Below are positions 27,033 to 37,644 of a DNA stretch of 64,000 bases, piece after piece. This DNA is from Sphingomonas daechungensis. Its GTDB lineage: Bacteria; Pseudomonadota; Alphaproteobacteria; Sphingomonadales; Sphingomonadaceae. Position numbers and translations under genes: made by a program. Below the pieces are notes generated by a model, which did not search any database, was not told where the DNA came from, and worked only from the letters and a program-made list of their open reading frames with translations. The first letter of the stretch is position 1. Each line of letters starts with the position of its first letter. Location: assembly GCF_014489495.1 (NCBI RefSeq), contig NZ_CP060780.1:62001-126000 (forward strand), given 5' to 3'.

Positions 27033-28381
27033 CTAGCGTGCGGCTGCGACCGGGCTCACGTAAGACGAGGCAATCTGCGCTCCGGGCTTGTCCCAGCCGT
27101 AGATGTCCTTCGCGAACGTTAGGCTGCTACCGTCCGCGGATGGCTGGGCTGTGATGTATGTGATCACGATCGGCACACCCTGCGGCATCTGCACCGGGAT
27201 CTCCGGATCGGTGCCCGGTGCAACGGGTTCACGACCAAGCAACCAGCGGCCGAAGCGCTGCGCGTCTTCCAGGCGGACACAGCCGTTGGAAACGTCGCGC
27301 GAGGCAAGCTTGAACTTCTCCTTCGCGGGAGTGTCGTGAAGGTAGATATCCTGCGAGTTCGGGAAGGTGAACTTCAGCAGCCCCATGAAATTGTCTTTGC
27401 CAGGCTTTTGCCTGATGCGCGGAGGAGGCGCCTTGCCTGTGGACACGGCTTTCCAGTCGACCGAATCTGCGGGAAGAACCGCGGAGTTCGCGGTCCAGTC
27501 CGCCATGACTTCGTACCCCATGTGATCGAAGTACTTCATTCCGCCCGCAAGCGTCTTCGTGGCAATCGGGCCCTTCACGAGGTGCACAGGCGCGTTCCAC
27601 TGCGGATTGAAAGTCACGTAATACATCACGCTCGAAATCAGCGGAGTCGGCATGGTCGGCATCCCGACCACCACTTTCATCGAATCCACGGGGATGCCGT
27701 TCTCGTACATGAACAAGCGCTGCGAAGCGGAGTCCACCAGTATGAAGCGGCCCTTCGAAGGGATCGACCGGACTCGGTCCAGGTTCGCCACAACCCGGGG
27801 GTCCGGAGTAGAGCTGCCGGTCGCCTGCATCCGCTTCCATTCGGCATCCCGGATGCTCGAATAAATTGGATTCACCGCGGCGACGGAGCTGACATGCGCC
27901 TCAAGCGAGGGCGCGGACGACGCACCGAGCAGGATCTGATCGGGTCGGGTGCCCTGGGGCTTGAGCACGTCGTAAGCGTAGACCATGCCGGAGGTCGGAC
28001 GCCGGATCGTCTGAACATATAGCACCCACGCCGACGACATCAGCTGCTCGGCCTGCGAAATTGCGGTCGGGTTTGTCGCGCCCGCCACTGCCGCGTCGAT
28101 CTGATCGGCCAGCTGGGGACCACTGCCAAGACCGTCGAGCGGAGCACGCCGCAGAATCTGGGTCAGCTGCGTAGCTGCGACCGTTGGCGCGCCGTTCTTG
28201 AACCAGATCGGCTTGAGCTTGTACTGATTGTACAAGGCCGCGACCGAGCCGGCACTCGGCAGGCTAATCGCCTGCACACTCGCGGCGGGAACGGGCCCTG
28301 CTCCGCTGCAACTGCCGTTGCTGGTCCGCTTAGCGCCATGACCGATGCCATGGCGATCGTCTTCAGATGATGAATGCTCAC
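27033..28381 (-). CDS. L,D-transpeptidase, YcbB/LdtD-like (one frameshift)
   Basis: Cross-links peptidoglycan between meso-diaminopimelate residues, or attaches proteins, in the periplasm. A signal peptide (MSIHHLKTIAMASVMALSGP then ATAVAAE) starts at GTG 28381; one lost base near 28303 separates it from the rest. Then come a YcbB-type helical scaffold (AALYNQYKLKPIWFKNGAPT, RAPLDGLGS), and the YkuD catalytic domain (RFILVDSASQRLFMYENG, KVVVGMPTMPTPLISSVMYY, DIYLHDTPAKEKFKL, DVSNGCVRLEDAQRFG). The catalytic Cys lies in SNGCVRL, with Asn where many YkuD domains have His. Length about 450 residues. Confidence 0.9.
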
Positions 28382-28533
28382 GTTGTCCCTCTACCCAGCT
28401 CTGGCTGAACAATGCCCGTACGACCGCAGAGGTTCAACCTAGGGACGACCCGTAGGGCTTCCAAGCCCGAAATGTGTGGTCGAGAACACAGTTTTCACAA
28501 GGACTTGCGTAAGGCGGGCCTTCGCGAGGCCGG

Positions 28534-30275
28534 TCAAAGGCGTTTGCGGGACTTCCAATACTCAAGCGCGGCTTCGGCTTCGAGCGGCTTGGCGAAGTAG
28601 AAGCCTTGACCGCTTGCACACCCGAGTGTGGCTAGCGTGGTCGCGAGCTCCACGGTCTCGATGCCCTCCGCTGTGGTGGACATTCCAAGCGCGTCGGCAA
28701 GACTGAGGACCGCCCGGACGATCGCAACGCTGTCCGGGTCGATCATCATGCCGGTCACGAAACTGCGGTCGATCTTGAGAACATCGATCGGCAGACGCTG
28801 AAGGTAGGCGAGGCTCGAATAGCCGGTCCCAAAGTCGTCCATCGCAACCGTCGCTTCGAGCGACTTCAGGGCGTCGAACACCCTCGTTGCGCGGGCCGGA
28901 TCCTGGACAATCGAACTCTCGGTGAGCTCCAGGGTGAGGCGGTCGCCCGTCAAACCGCTCGACTTCAGGGCGCTCGAAACAACGGCTGCGATATCGTCGC
29001 GAGCGACCTGAATGGCGGAAAGGTTGACGCCCACGTAGCACGGCAGCGGTTCACCGGCCTTACGGTCCCATTCTGCGAGCGTGTCGGCGGCCCTGTGCAT
29101 GGCCCAGCGGCCGAGCTGCAGGATGAGACCGGACTCCTCGGCAACCGGAATGAACTCGGTCGGGCTGATTTCGCCGCGATCCTCGTGTTCCCAGCGGGCG
29201 AGCGCCTCAAAGCCGGCAACTTCGCCGGATTTCAGATCGATCAGCGGCTGATAGAAGAGCTTGAGCTGGTCCTTATCGAGCGCCCGGCGAAGCTCGGTCT
29301 CAATGGAAAAACGGCGGCGGGCTTCGCTAGCCCGCTGCGGTTCGTAGACTTGAGGCTTACCCGCCTGCTTTGCCTGCTTCACTGCGAACTGGGCATTGCG
29401 GAACAGTTCTTCCGCGTCCTGCCCGCCCGTCATCAGGGCCAAGCCGATTGCGCATTCGACCCGGATTTCGAGGTCGGAAAGCTTGAATGGCGCGGCGAGC
29501 ACCTCCTGGATGCGCTCGGCCGCGGCCAAAGCGTCCGTCTTGCCGCGCCGCAGGCTGACGAGGACGCCGAACTCGTTCCCGCCGGTCCGGGCCAGTACGT
29601 CGCCACCGCGGAGTGCCGACATCAGGCGGCGCGCGAAGGTGATGAGAAGCTCGTCGCCGGCAAGACTGCCCATGCTCTCGTTGATTCGCGAGAAGCGCAG
29701 CATATCGACGATGAGCACGGCGTGCTGGATGTCGCCGGATGCGCTCTGGTCCAGCTGCTCGATCTTCTCCGTGAACGACAGTCGATTGGGAAGGCCGGTC
29801 AGGCTGTCGCGAAGCATCTCCGCGCGGAGCGTGCGTTCGGCCTGCGCTTCAACCGTGCGATCGACAAGGCTCAGGAGGCAGCGCGCCATGCCCTGATCTC
29901 CGAGCGGCAACGGTGCGAGCTTCAAACGGAAGTAGCGCGCGGAGACCCTTCGCCGTCGCGAAAATCGAGCTCGCCGTCCGGACCGGAGCCGGAGAAATAG
30001 GAATTGAGCGCGTCGGCAATCTTGCCTTCCTTCAGGCAGGCCGCGTCGTCCCAGTTAAGTGCCGTGCAGGTCGAGAGCTCGATCGTATCGCGGAAGCGTT
30101 CGTTGAAGGAGAGGACCTTGGCGCCCTCAGAAGAGCTACCGATGATCGCTGCGGCGATGGGCAGCGCGCCAAGCAAGGCTGCATCGTCGGCCATCGCAGG
30201 GCCGATATGGTCATGTGATTTTGCCCCCTGCTGAACGGAAACGTCGTTCAGCTGGCGGTTAACGGCAGCCTGCAT
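28534..30275 (-). CDS. PAS-like - GGDEF(GGNEF) - EAL protein (one frameshift)
   Basis: About 580 residues. The N-terminal 120 residues (ALPIAAAIIGSSSEGAKVLSFNERFRDTIEL) look like a PAS domain; one base is missing near 29945 (repaired reading SPARYFRLKLAPLPLGDQG). A GGDEF domain follows (RDSLTGLPNRLSF, RTGGNEFGVLV) in which the third motif residue is Asn, suggesting no cyclase activity. The EAL domain is complete: FEALARWEHEDRGEISPTEF, GVNLSAIQ, ELTESSI, DDFGTGYSSLAYL, KIDRSFV, AEGIET. So c-di-GMP hydrolysis is the likely output. It is the second EAL protein in the window and follows parC. Confidence 0.88.
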
Positions 30276-30356
30276 GACGCCGGTTTACAGCCGCTAGGTT
30301 AATTCCAAGTATCTGCCACAGAGGGAAAACGGCTTAATCTTGGTTGCTATTGTCGT

Positions 30357-32578
30357 TTAGTCGAACTTATTCGAGCGGGGGAATCCAATCGGTGGCATGC
30401 GACCAGCGGCCCTCGCGCGGCCCGCCAGGCAGTCAGGTCTGTTTCAGTTCTTGTTCGCCCGCTGTCGCCGCCGAGCGCCCAGCTGATCCCATCCGCAAGT
30501 CTGAAAGCCTTGGCGTCGGAGAGTCCGCCATCCCGGTAGCGCTGCAGCGTCACCCCTTGTCCGCGTGCGAGCTCTGGCAGCTCAGCGAGCGGAAAGATGA
30601 GCATCTTTCGGTTCTCGCCAACGACGCCGACAGTGTCGGCGCCCTCTTCGATCACTCGGATGACAGCAACGTGCGCGCCGGTGCGGAGATTGACGAGTTG
30701 CTTGCCCTTGCGCGTTTCAGCCAAGGTCGCCACCCCGCTTGTGACAAAGCCCTTGCCGTCGCTCGATGCGATCAGAAGCTTCGTGTCCGGCCGGACAACC
30801 ATCAGGGCCACGATCTCCACTTCGGCATCGAGGTCGATGGAAAGGCGCACCGGCTCGCCGAAGCCGCGGCCGCCAGGAAGCTTGTCGCCACCCAACGTGT
30901 AGACCCTCCCATTCGCCGCAAAGAGCGCCAGCCGGTCGGTTGTCTGCGCGTGGAAAATCGTGTCGAGCGCGTCGCCCTCGCGGAATTTCAGCGTCTCGGC
31001 GTCGTCTAGTGCGACATGGCCGCGCATGGCCCGGACCCATCCGCGCTGCGAGAGGATCACCGTGATCGGCTCCTTCTCGATCATTGCCGACCAGTCGATC
31101 TCGCGGGTCGCGGCGACTTCCTCGATGCGCGTGCGGCGGTCGTCGCCGAACTGGTCCTTGATCGCCGCAAGGTCGCGCTTCATCCGCGTGCGCTGGCGCG
31201 CCGGACTCTCGATGAGCTTTTGAAGCTCGTCGCGCTCCTTCGCCAGCCTCTCCCGCTCGCGGCCGATCTCCATCTCCTCGAGCTTGCGAAGGCTGCGCAG
31301 GCGCATGTTGAGGATGGCTTCAGCCTGCCGGTCGGAGAGCTTGAATTCCTCCATGAGCACCGGCTTCGGTTCATCCTCGCCGCGGATGATCTCGATGACG
31401 CGATCGAGGTTGAGATAGGCGATCAGGAACCCGTCGAGCAGTTCGAGCCGGTCGTCGATCTTGCCGATCCGCACCTGCGATTTGCGGACGAGGACCTCGA
31501 ATTGGAATTGCAGCCAGTTGCTGAGCGCCTCCTTGAGGCTCATCACCAGCGGCGTCCGGTTCGCGTCGAGGACGTTGAGGTTCAGCGGAAAGCGAACCTC
31601 GAGGGCGGTCAGGCGGAACAGGCTTTCGAGCAGCAGGTCCGGGTCGACGGTGCGGGCGCGAGGCTCGAGGACGATGCGAAGGTCTTCGGCGCTTTCGTCG
31701 CGGACGTCGGCGAGGATCGGCAGTTTCTTGTCCGCGATCAGCGTCGCGATCTGCTCGATCAATTTGCCCTTCTGGACGCCGTACGGAATCTCGCTGACCA
31801 GCAGGTGGTAGCCGCCTCCCTTTTCCTTCTCGACGCTCACCGAGGCACGAAGGCGGAAGCTGCCGCGGCCCGTGGCATAGGCGTTTGCGATGCTTTCGCG
31901 GCTGTCGACCAGCACGCCTCCCGTCGGAAAATCAGGGCCGGAGACGAAATCCATCAGCGCCGAATCTTCGGCCTTGGGATCGTCGATCAGGTGGGTGGCC
32001 GCTTCGATCAACTCGCTGACGTTGTGCGGCGGAATGCTCGTCGCCATTCCGACGGCGATGCCGCTGGCGCCATTGGCCAGCAGGTTCGGGAACAGGCCGG
32101 GAAAGACTTCCGGCTCTTCCTCCTCGCCATTGTAGGTCGGGCGAAAGTCGACCGCGCCTTCGTCGATGCCCGACATCAGCGCCATGGCTACGGGTGTCAG
32201 CTTGGCTTCGGTGTAGCGGTAGGCAGCGGCGTTATCGCCGTCGATGTTGCCGAAGTTCCCCTGCCCGTCGACCAACGGGTAACGAAGCGCGAAATCCTGG
32301 GCGAGGCGGACCATCGCGTCGTAAACCGACTGATCGCCGTGCGGGTGGTACTTGCCGATGACATCGCCCACGACGCGGGCGCTCTTCTTGTAGGCGCCGG
32401 CCGGGTCGAGCCGCAGCAGCCGCATCGCCCACAGCAGACGCCGATGAACCGGCTTCAGCCCATCGCGAACGTCCGGCAGCGATCTCGCGGTGATCGTGGA
32501 CAACGCGTAGACTAGGTAACGTTCGGATAAGGCAGCGTCGAAGGGCGTGTCGATGACGGACGATTCAGTCGGATCCAT
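30357..32578 (-). CDS. parC: DNA topoisomerase IV subunit A (one frameshift near the end)
   Basis: Decatenates chromosomes with ParE. Motifs: [66 protein letters not shown] with the DNA-cleaving Tyr, and [27 protein letters not shown]. The C-terminal DNA-wrapping repeats are fewer than in GyrA, and [29 protein letters not shown] is ParC-like. One base is missing near 30425; the repaired C-terminus ends [16 protein letters not shown] at 30357, the normal family ending. The quinolone-determining region around [10 protein letters not shown] has Ser, Gly and Asp at usual positions, with no obvious resistance change. Confidence 0.94.
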
Positions 32579-32643
32579 GGCGCACGCTTAGCAATGCGAA
32601 AGCCCGCTCGTCACCGCCAAAAAGGCGTCCGCAGGCGCTTAGG

Positions 32644-33597
32644 CTATCCTTCGATCGCGGCAGGCGGCGTCGCGTCGTTGTCCGCTGTGTTCGGGCGGCC
32701 GGCTTCCTCCATCACCGCCAGCAACCATTCGCGGAAACGCTTCACCTTGGGCACCATGCGCCGCTCCGGCGGAAGGCACAGCCAATAGGCCCAGCCCGGG
32801 CCGAGACACTCTTCGGGAAGGGAATGGCAAGGCGCCCGGCGGCAACATCCCTTTCCACAGGAAGGGGGTCAGAAGGGCGAACCCCTGCCCGGCCATCGCC
32901 GCATGACCCTCGTTCGCCTGGTTGTCGAGGCGAACGCCGGGCCGCCGGAGGACTTCCTCGTCGGCGGCGACCCCGTTGTCGCAGAACCATTGCTGCCACC
33001 AGTCGTCGCCCGGATTGATGATGTGCAGGCTGGGCATGTCCGACTGCTCCAGCTTGCGGCCGAGCCTCCGCTCTTCGGCGGCGATGCAATCCGGGCTGGC
33101 CATCGGAGTGAATTCGGATTCAAACAGCTTGATGCACTCGAGGCCCGGCCAGTTTCCGGGTCCCGCGCGGATCGCGACGTCTGCGTCGCCTGCCTTCAGG
33201 TCGACCACGTCGTTGCTGGTCGCCATCCGCACCGCGAGTTCAGGATGCGCCATCTGAAACGCGCCCAGCCGCCAGGCGAGCCAGGTGTTGGCAAACGTGT
33301 GGGTAGTCGTCACCGTCAGCAGGCTTTCGTCCTCCTCACGATGGGTTGCGAACGCGGCCTCGATGGAGTCGAAGGCCTGGCTCAAGGTTGGAAGCAGGCG
33401 ATGTCCGAGGGGCGTCAGCCGGGCACGCCCCGCTCCCGCACGAACAGCGGGGCGCCGAGCCGCTCTTCAAGCGCCTTCACCTGGTAGGAGACGGCAGCCT
33501 GCGTCAGTCCCAGCTCCGCCGCTGCGGCGGTGAAGCTTTCGTTCCGGGCCGCGGCCTCGAAGGCACGAACGGCAGCGAGAGGAGGCAGGCGTCGCAT
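32644..33597 (-). CDS. LysR family transcriptional regulator, GcvA-like (three frameshifts)
   Basis: The N-terminal winged HTH is RRLPPLAAVRAFEAAARNES, FTAAAAELGLTQAAVSYQVKALEERLGAPLFVRE. The effector domain reads LTVTTTHTFANTWLAWRLGAFQMAHPELAVRM, DVVDLKAGDADVAIRAGPGNWPGLECIKLF and AAMAGQGFALLTPFLW, matching GcvA-type members. Bases are missing near 33415, 32840 and 32822; the repaired end reads PFPEECLGPGWAYWLCLPPE to a stop at 32644. Length about 318. The regulator is not next to an obvious divergent metabolic target: the next genes on the plus strand are two unknown small ORFs. Confidence 0.86.
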
Positions 33598-33678
33598 CGT
33601 TCTACATAAGTGCAGTTTATGACCTTTGTCGAGGCTTTGATTGGCCCCGTAACGATCGAATCAGTAGATAGATCACAA

Positions 33679-33732
33679 GCCGCCGCCGGACAAAAATGGG
33701 ATCCTCTCCCCAGCCCCCGAACCGGCGGCGGC
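33679..33732 (+). promoter_or_regulatory. Long GC-rich inverted repeat in the leader of a small ORF
   Basis: GCCGCCGCCGG (33679-33689) and CCGGCGGCGGC (33722-33732) are perfect 11-base complements around a 32-base loop, ending eight bases before the AAGGAGG ribosome site of the gene at 33753. An RNA hairpin here could shelter or stabilise the leader. It lacks a U tract, so a terminator is less likely. Confidence 0.45.
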
Positions 33733-33752
33733 GAAACCAAAAGGAGGTAAAC

Positions 33753-33947
33753 ATGGCTTATGGACTAGACCCGCGCCTGTTCCTCGAGAACGGCCCGGCA
33801 AACCATGCCGCCGCAGCGCATTCGCGGAAGACCAGCGCTTCCTATCGTGCGTGGGCGGGATTGGACGCCGACCACCGGCTCGAGATGATCGAAAAGGCGC
33901 TCCGCGGCGCGGCGAACGACAGTGCTCGCCTGCCGATCGCACTCTGA
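33753..33947 (+). CDS. Small protein of unknown function
   Basis: A 64-residue protein, MAYGLDPRLFLENGPANHAA at the N-terminus and RAWAGLDADHRLEMIEKALRG in the middle. The perfect AAGGAGG ribosome site five bases before the ATG argues that it is translated, and well. The composition is polar and Ala-rich, with a predicted helix at residues 33-52 and no signal peptide. I know no family. A second small ORF follows 25 bases on. Confidence 0.65.
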   Translation: MAYGLDPRLFLENGPANHAAAAHSRKTSASYRAWAGLDADHRLEMIEKALRGAANDSARLPIAL

Positions 33948-33972
33948 CACGACGAGAAAAGGGATGATCACC

Positions 33973-34161
33973 ATGATCGATGAAATCGTCGACCGTCAGT
34001 ATCAATCGGGTCGCTCGCAACTGAACGCGGGTATCGAGCAGCTGTTCAGCTCGATCGGCCGCGAACTTGGGAAGAGCCTGTCAGCTGTCCATCGTTTCGA
34101 ATGGAACGCTCCCTGGGCGAACTCCAGGAAATCCATCAAGAAAGGTGCACGCCTGGCATGA
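33973..34161 (+). CDS. Small protein of unknown function
   Basis: A 62-residue basic protein beginning MIDEIVDRQYQSGRSQLNAG and containing IEQLFSSIGRELGKSLSAVHRFEW, an amphipathic helix, and a Lys/Arg-rich end (SRKSIKKGARLA). The ATG at 33973 is preferred to the one at 33964 because GAAAAGGG is then at proper spacing. It probably shares a transcript with the small ORF before it. No family recognised; the 136 bases after it hold nothing I can identify before purC. Confidence 0.55.
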   Translation: MIDEIVDRQYQSGRSQLNAGIEQLFSSIGRELGKSLSAVHRFEWNAPWANSRKSIKKGARLA

Positions 34162-34297
34162 CGACAGGTGCCTGCACCCCTCGAGGGCGGTGACGAGAGC
34201 ACGCACGCCGCCCCGATTTCCTCCCTCAATTGCGCCTTAACTGCACCTCCCTATAGCCGCCGCTCCCTGACCAACCACATGGAGTAGAGCGACCCAA

Positions 34298-35075
34298 ATG
34301 GCCCGACGCCGACAGATCTACGAAGGCAAGGCCAAGATCCTCTACGAGGGTCCCGAGCCCGGAACGCTCATCCAGTATTTCAAGGACGACGCGACCGCGT
34401 TCAACGCACAGAAGCGCGGCACGATCAGCGGCAAGGGCGTCCTCAACAACCGGATTTCCGAGCATATCTTCCTCGCGCTTCAAACGATCGGGGTGCCGAC
34501 GCACTTCATCCGCCGGGTGAACATGCGCGAGCAGCTGATCCGGCAGGTCGAGATCGTCCCGATCGAGGTCGTCATCCGCAACGTGGCGGCAGGATCGCTG
34601 ACCAAGCGCCTCGGGATCGAGGAAGGCACGCAGCTGCCCCGAACGATCATCGAATATTATTACAAGGACGATGCACTCGGCGATCCGATGATCTCCGAAG
34701 AGCATATCGCCTGTTTCGGCTGGGCCAGCCAGGAAGAGATGAACGACATCGCCGACATGGCGATCCGCGTGAACGACTTCCTCAGCGGCATGTTTGCCGC
34801 GATCGGCATCCGGCTCGTCGACTTCAAGCTCGAGTTTGGCCGGGTTTGGGACGGCGATTACGCCCGCATCATCCTCGCCGACGAGATCAGCCCGACGGCT
34901 GCCGCCTGTGGGACATCAAGTCGAACGAAAAGCTCGACAAAGACCGCTTCCGCCAGGACCTCGGCGGCGTCGAGGAAGCTTACCAGGAAGTCGCCAGGCG
35001 GCTCGGGCTACTCCAGGGCGACGAGGAGAATGCGGTTCTCGACTTCGACCAGCACCGCAAGAAGCGGGCAAGTAG
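34298..35075 (+). CDS. purC: SAICAR synthetase (two frameshifts)
   Basis: Joins aspartate to CAIR in purine synthesis. Motifs: [110 protein letters not shown] and, in the next frame, [23 protein letters not shown]. Bases are missing near 34900 and near 35065; the repaired end is HRKKPGK at 35075. Total about 260 residues, normal. As a purine gene it is unlikely to be truly broken. It faces the small gene at 35079 tail to tail. Confidence 0.93.
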
Positions 35076-35078
35076 CCT

Positions 35079-35379
35079 TCAGGCCCGAACACCTCGAAGT
35101 GCTCTACTTCGGGCTCGAGCTCGAGGAGGTAATCGGCGTCGAAGTCGTAGTATCTAGCCTTGAGAAGATCGTCTCCGGCAAAGCGGCGGATCGCGGCTTC
35201 GTCGTCCCAAAGCGTGAACATCTCCACGTGCGTGACCTCGCCGTCGGTGCGGTGCAGGCACCAGGCCCGCGATTACCTTTTGTCGCCCGGTAATCAGCCA
35301 AACCCGACTGTTCCATCAGGCGCAGATATTCCACGGCCTTCGCAGCAGGCACTCTCCCGTGCCAGCGTCTTGCAATCAT
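35079..35379 (-). CDS. Small conserved protein, possible ABM/dimeric alpha-beta barrel (two frameshifts)
   Basis: About 100 residues: [42 protein letters not shown], then in the next frame [55 protein letters not shown]. The pattern (RxW-G-P---A--Y then F--WD---A-R-FAG-D---A-YY) resembles small antibiotic-biosynthesis-monooxygenase-like proteins that form dimeric alpha-beta barrels. One base is missing near 35265 and probably another near 35085, giving a stop at 35079. No partner gene indicates a substrate. Confidence 0.65.
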
Positions 35380-35436
35380 CGGACTAGTCCCCTTGTTAGA
35401 GGGCCTCGTCCCTCAGCCCGATCGAACCCTTAACCG

Positions 35437-37594
35437 ATGAACCGCGCCCGTGTCGTCACCCTGAATGCAGCGCTTGGACCGCTCGATTATCGCGTGCCCG
35501 CGGACATGCATGTCGAGGCCGGGACGGTCCTGGTCGCCCCGCTCGGGCCGCGCCAGCTGCTTGGAGTGGCGTGGGAGCCGGAACGGCTGCCGACGGAAGA
35601 GGTCGGCGATAATCGCCTGAGGCCGATCGTCGGGACATTGGACGTGCCCCAATCGCCGCGCCGCTCCGGCGGCTCGCCGAGTGGACGGCGGATTATTATT
35701 TGTCGCCGCTGGCCTCGGTGTTGCGAATGATCTTGCCATCCTCGAGCGCGCTCGAAGGACCGCGGCAGCTGACGGAATACCGCCCTACGGGCCAAGTTCC
35801 GGATCGGATGACTCCGCAGCGGCTGAAGGCCCTTGCAGCGATCGAAGGTCGGCAGGGAACGGTGCGCGAGCTCGCCGACTATGCGGACGTCAGCGACGCG
35901 GTGATGCGGGGCCTTGTGAATGCAGGCGCGCTTGAGGCCGTGACCGTCGAAGCCGACCGGCCCCTGCCCTGCCCCGATCCCGATTTCGCTCCGCCTGATC
36001 TTAGCGAAGAGCAGAAGGAGGCCGCGGAGAGCCTGTCGACTTCGGTTGGACGCGGGTTCGACCCCGTCCTGCTCGACGGCGTCACCGGTTCCGGCAAGAC
36101 CGAAGTCTATTTCGAAGCGATCGCCGAATGCCTCCGTCAGGGGAAGCAGGCGCTGGTCCTCCTGCCGGAGATCGCGTTGACGGAGCCGTTCCTGAAGCGC
36201 TTCACCAACCGCTTCGGATGCGAGCCGACCGCCTGGCACTCCGATCTTCGATCGTCGCAGCGCCGCCGAGCCTGGCGAGCGATTGTCAGCGGTGAGGCAA
36301 AGGTCACGGTCGGCGCCCGCTCGGCGCTGTTTCTTCCATATTCGAACCTCGGCCTGATCGTCGTCGACGAGGCGCACGAGCCAAGCTTCAAGCAGGAAGA
36401 AGGCGTTCAATATCACGCACGCGACGTCGCAGTGATGCGGGCAAAGTTCGAGGACATTCCAGTCATCCTCTCCTCGGCGACGCCCGCCATAGAGACGCGG
36501 CACATGGTCGAAATCGGCCGATACCGGGAGGTCACTCTCAGCCAGCGCTTCGCCGGCGCGAGCCTGCCGGACATTCGGGCAATCAACCTGACTGAGGATC
36601 CGCCTCTCCGCGGCCGCTGGCTGGCACCAAGCCTGGTCGCCGAGCTAGAGGCCAACCTTGAGCGCGGTGAGCAGTCGCTGCTGTTCCTCAACCGTCGAGG
36701 GTTCGCCCCGCTGACATTGTGCCGTCACTGCGGCATCGCTTTCAGTGCCCGAATTGCACAGCGTGGATGGTTGAGCATCGGCTGATGGCGCGGCTCGCCT
36801 GTCACCATTGCGGTCACGTCATGCCGCCGCCGAAGGCCTGCCCTGAATGCGGCGAGGAAGACAGCCTGGTCGCCTGCGGGCCCGGTGTCGAACGGATCGC
36901 GGACGAAGTCGCTGCACTCTTTCCCGAGGCGCGAACGGCAATCGTGACCTCGGACACGATCTGGTCCCTGCTCGCGCCGCCGAGTTCGTCGCGCAAATGG
37001 AAGCCGGCGCAATCGACATCGTGGTCGGCACCCAGCTGGTAACAAAGGGCTATCACTTTCCGAACCTGACCTTGGTCGGCGTCGTGGATGCTGATCTCGG
37101 GCTCGCTGGCGGCGACCTCCGCGCTGCCGAGCGAAGCTTCCAGCAGATCCAGCAAGTTGCCGGCCGGGCCGGGCGCGGCGACAAGCCCGGACGCGTCCTC
37201 GTCCAGACCCACGAACCCGATGCACCGGTCATTGCGGCGCTCGTTTCGGGAGACGGGCCCGGCTTCTATTCGGCCGAAACCGATGCCCGGCGCGAGGCCG
37301 CTATGCCGCCGTTTGGAAGGCTCGCCGCCATCGTCATTTCGGCGGAAGAGTCTTCCCAGGCAGAAACGACCGCACGGCGCATTGGCAATGCTGCACCGGA
37401 GGTTGAAGGAATGGCCGTCTTCGGACCTGCCCCGGCCCACTAGCCATGCTGCGCGGGCGCCACCGGCAACGCTTGCTGGTTCACGCCGCCCGAAGCCTCG
37501 ACGTCCAGGACGTCATCCGTGAATGGTTGTCCGAGATCGAATGGAGCCCAAGGTTCGGGTGACTGTCGACGTCGACCCTTACAGCTTCCTCTAG
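35437..37594 (+). CDS. priA: Primosomal protein N', PriA helicase (five frameshifts)
   Basis: Restarts stalled replication forks. The N-terminal DNA-binding domain starts [21 protein letters not shown]; the helicase core has [22 protein letters not shown] (Walker A), [44 protein letters not shown] (DEAH) and [13 protein letters not shown]; the zinc region has CRHCG, CPNC, CHHCG and CPECG; motifs V-VI are [23 protein letters not shown] and [10 protein letters not shown]; the end is [11 protein letters not shown]. Bases are missing near 35665, 36745, 36968, 37440 and 37550. Five losses fit the total length. An essential-type gene this damaged points to read error. Confidence 0.92.
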
Positions 37595-37644
37595 ACTCCC
37601 GTTGCAGCAACGGTACTTTCTCCCTCGTATCGAGGGAATCATCA

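Noticed and set aside
27033-28381. SNGC instead of SHGC in the L,D-transpeptidase as an inactivating change
   Set aside because: YcbB-type enzymes vary at this position while keeping the Gly-Cys and Arg, so the change is not evidence of inactivity.
31016-32515. 499-codon open frame opposite parC
   Set aside because: It mirrors parC codons in GC-rich DNA; the parC motifs on the other strand are unambiguous and this frame has no recognisable domain.
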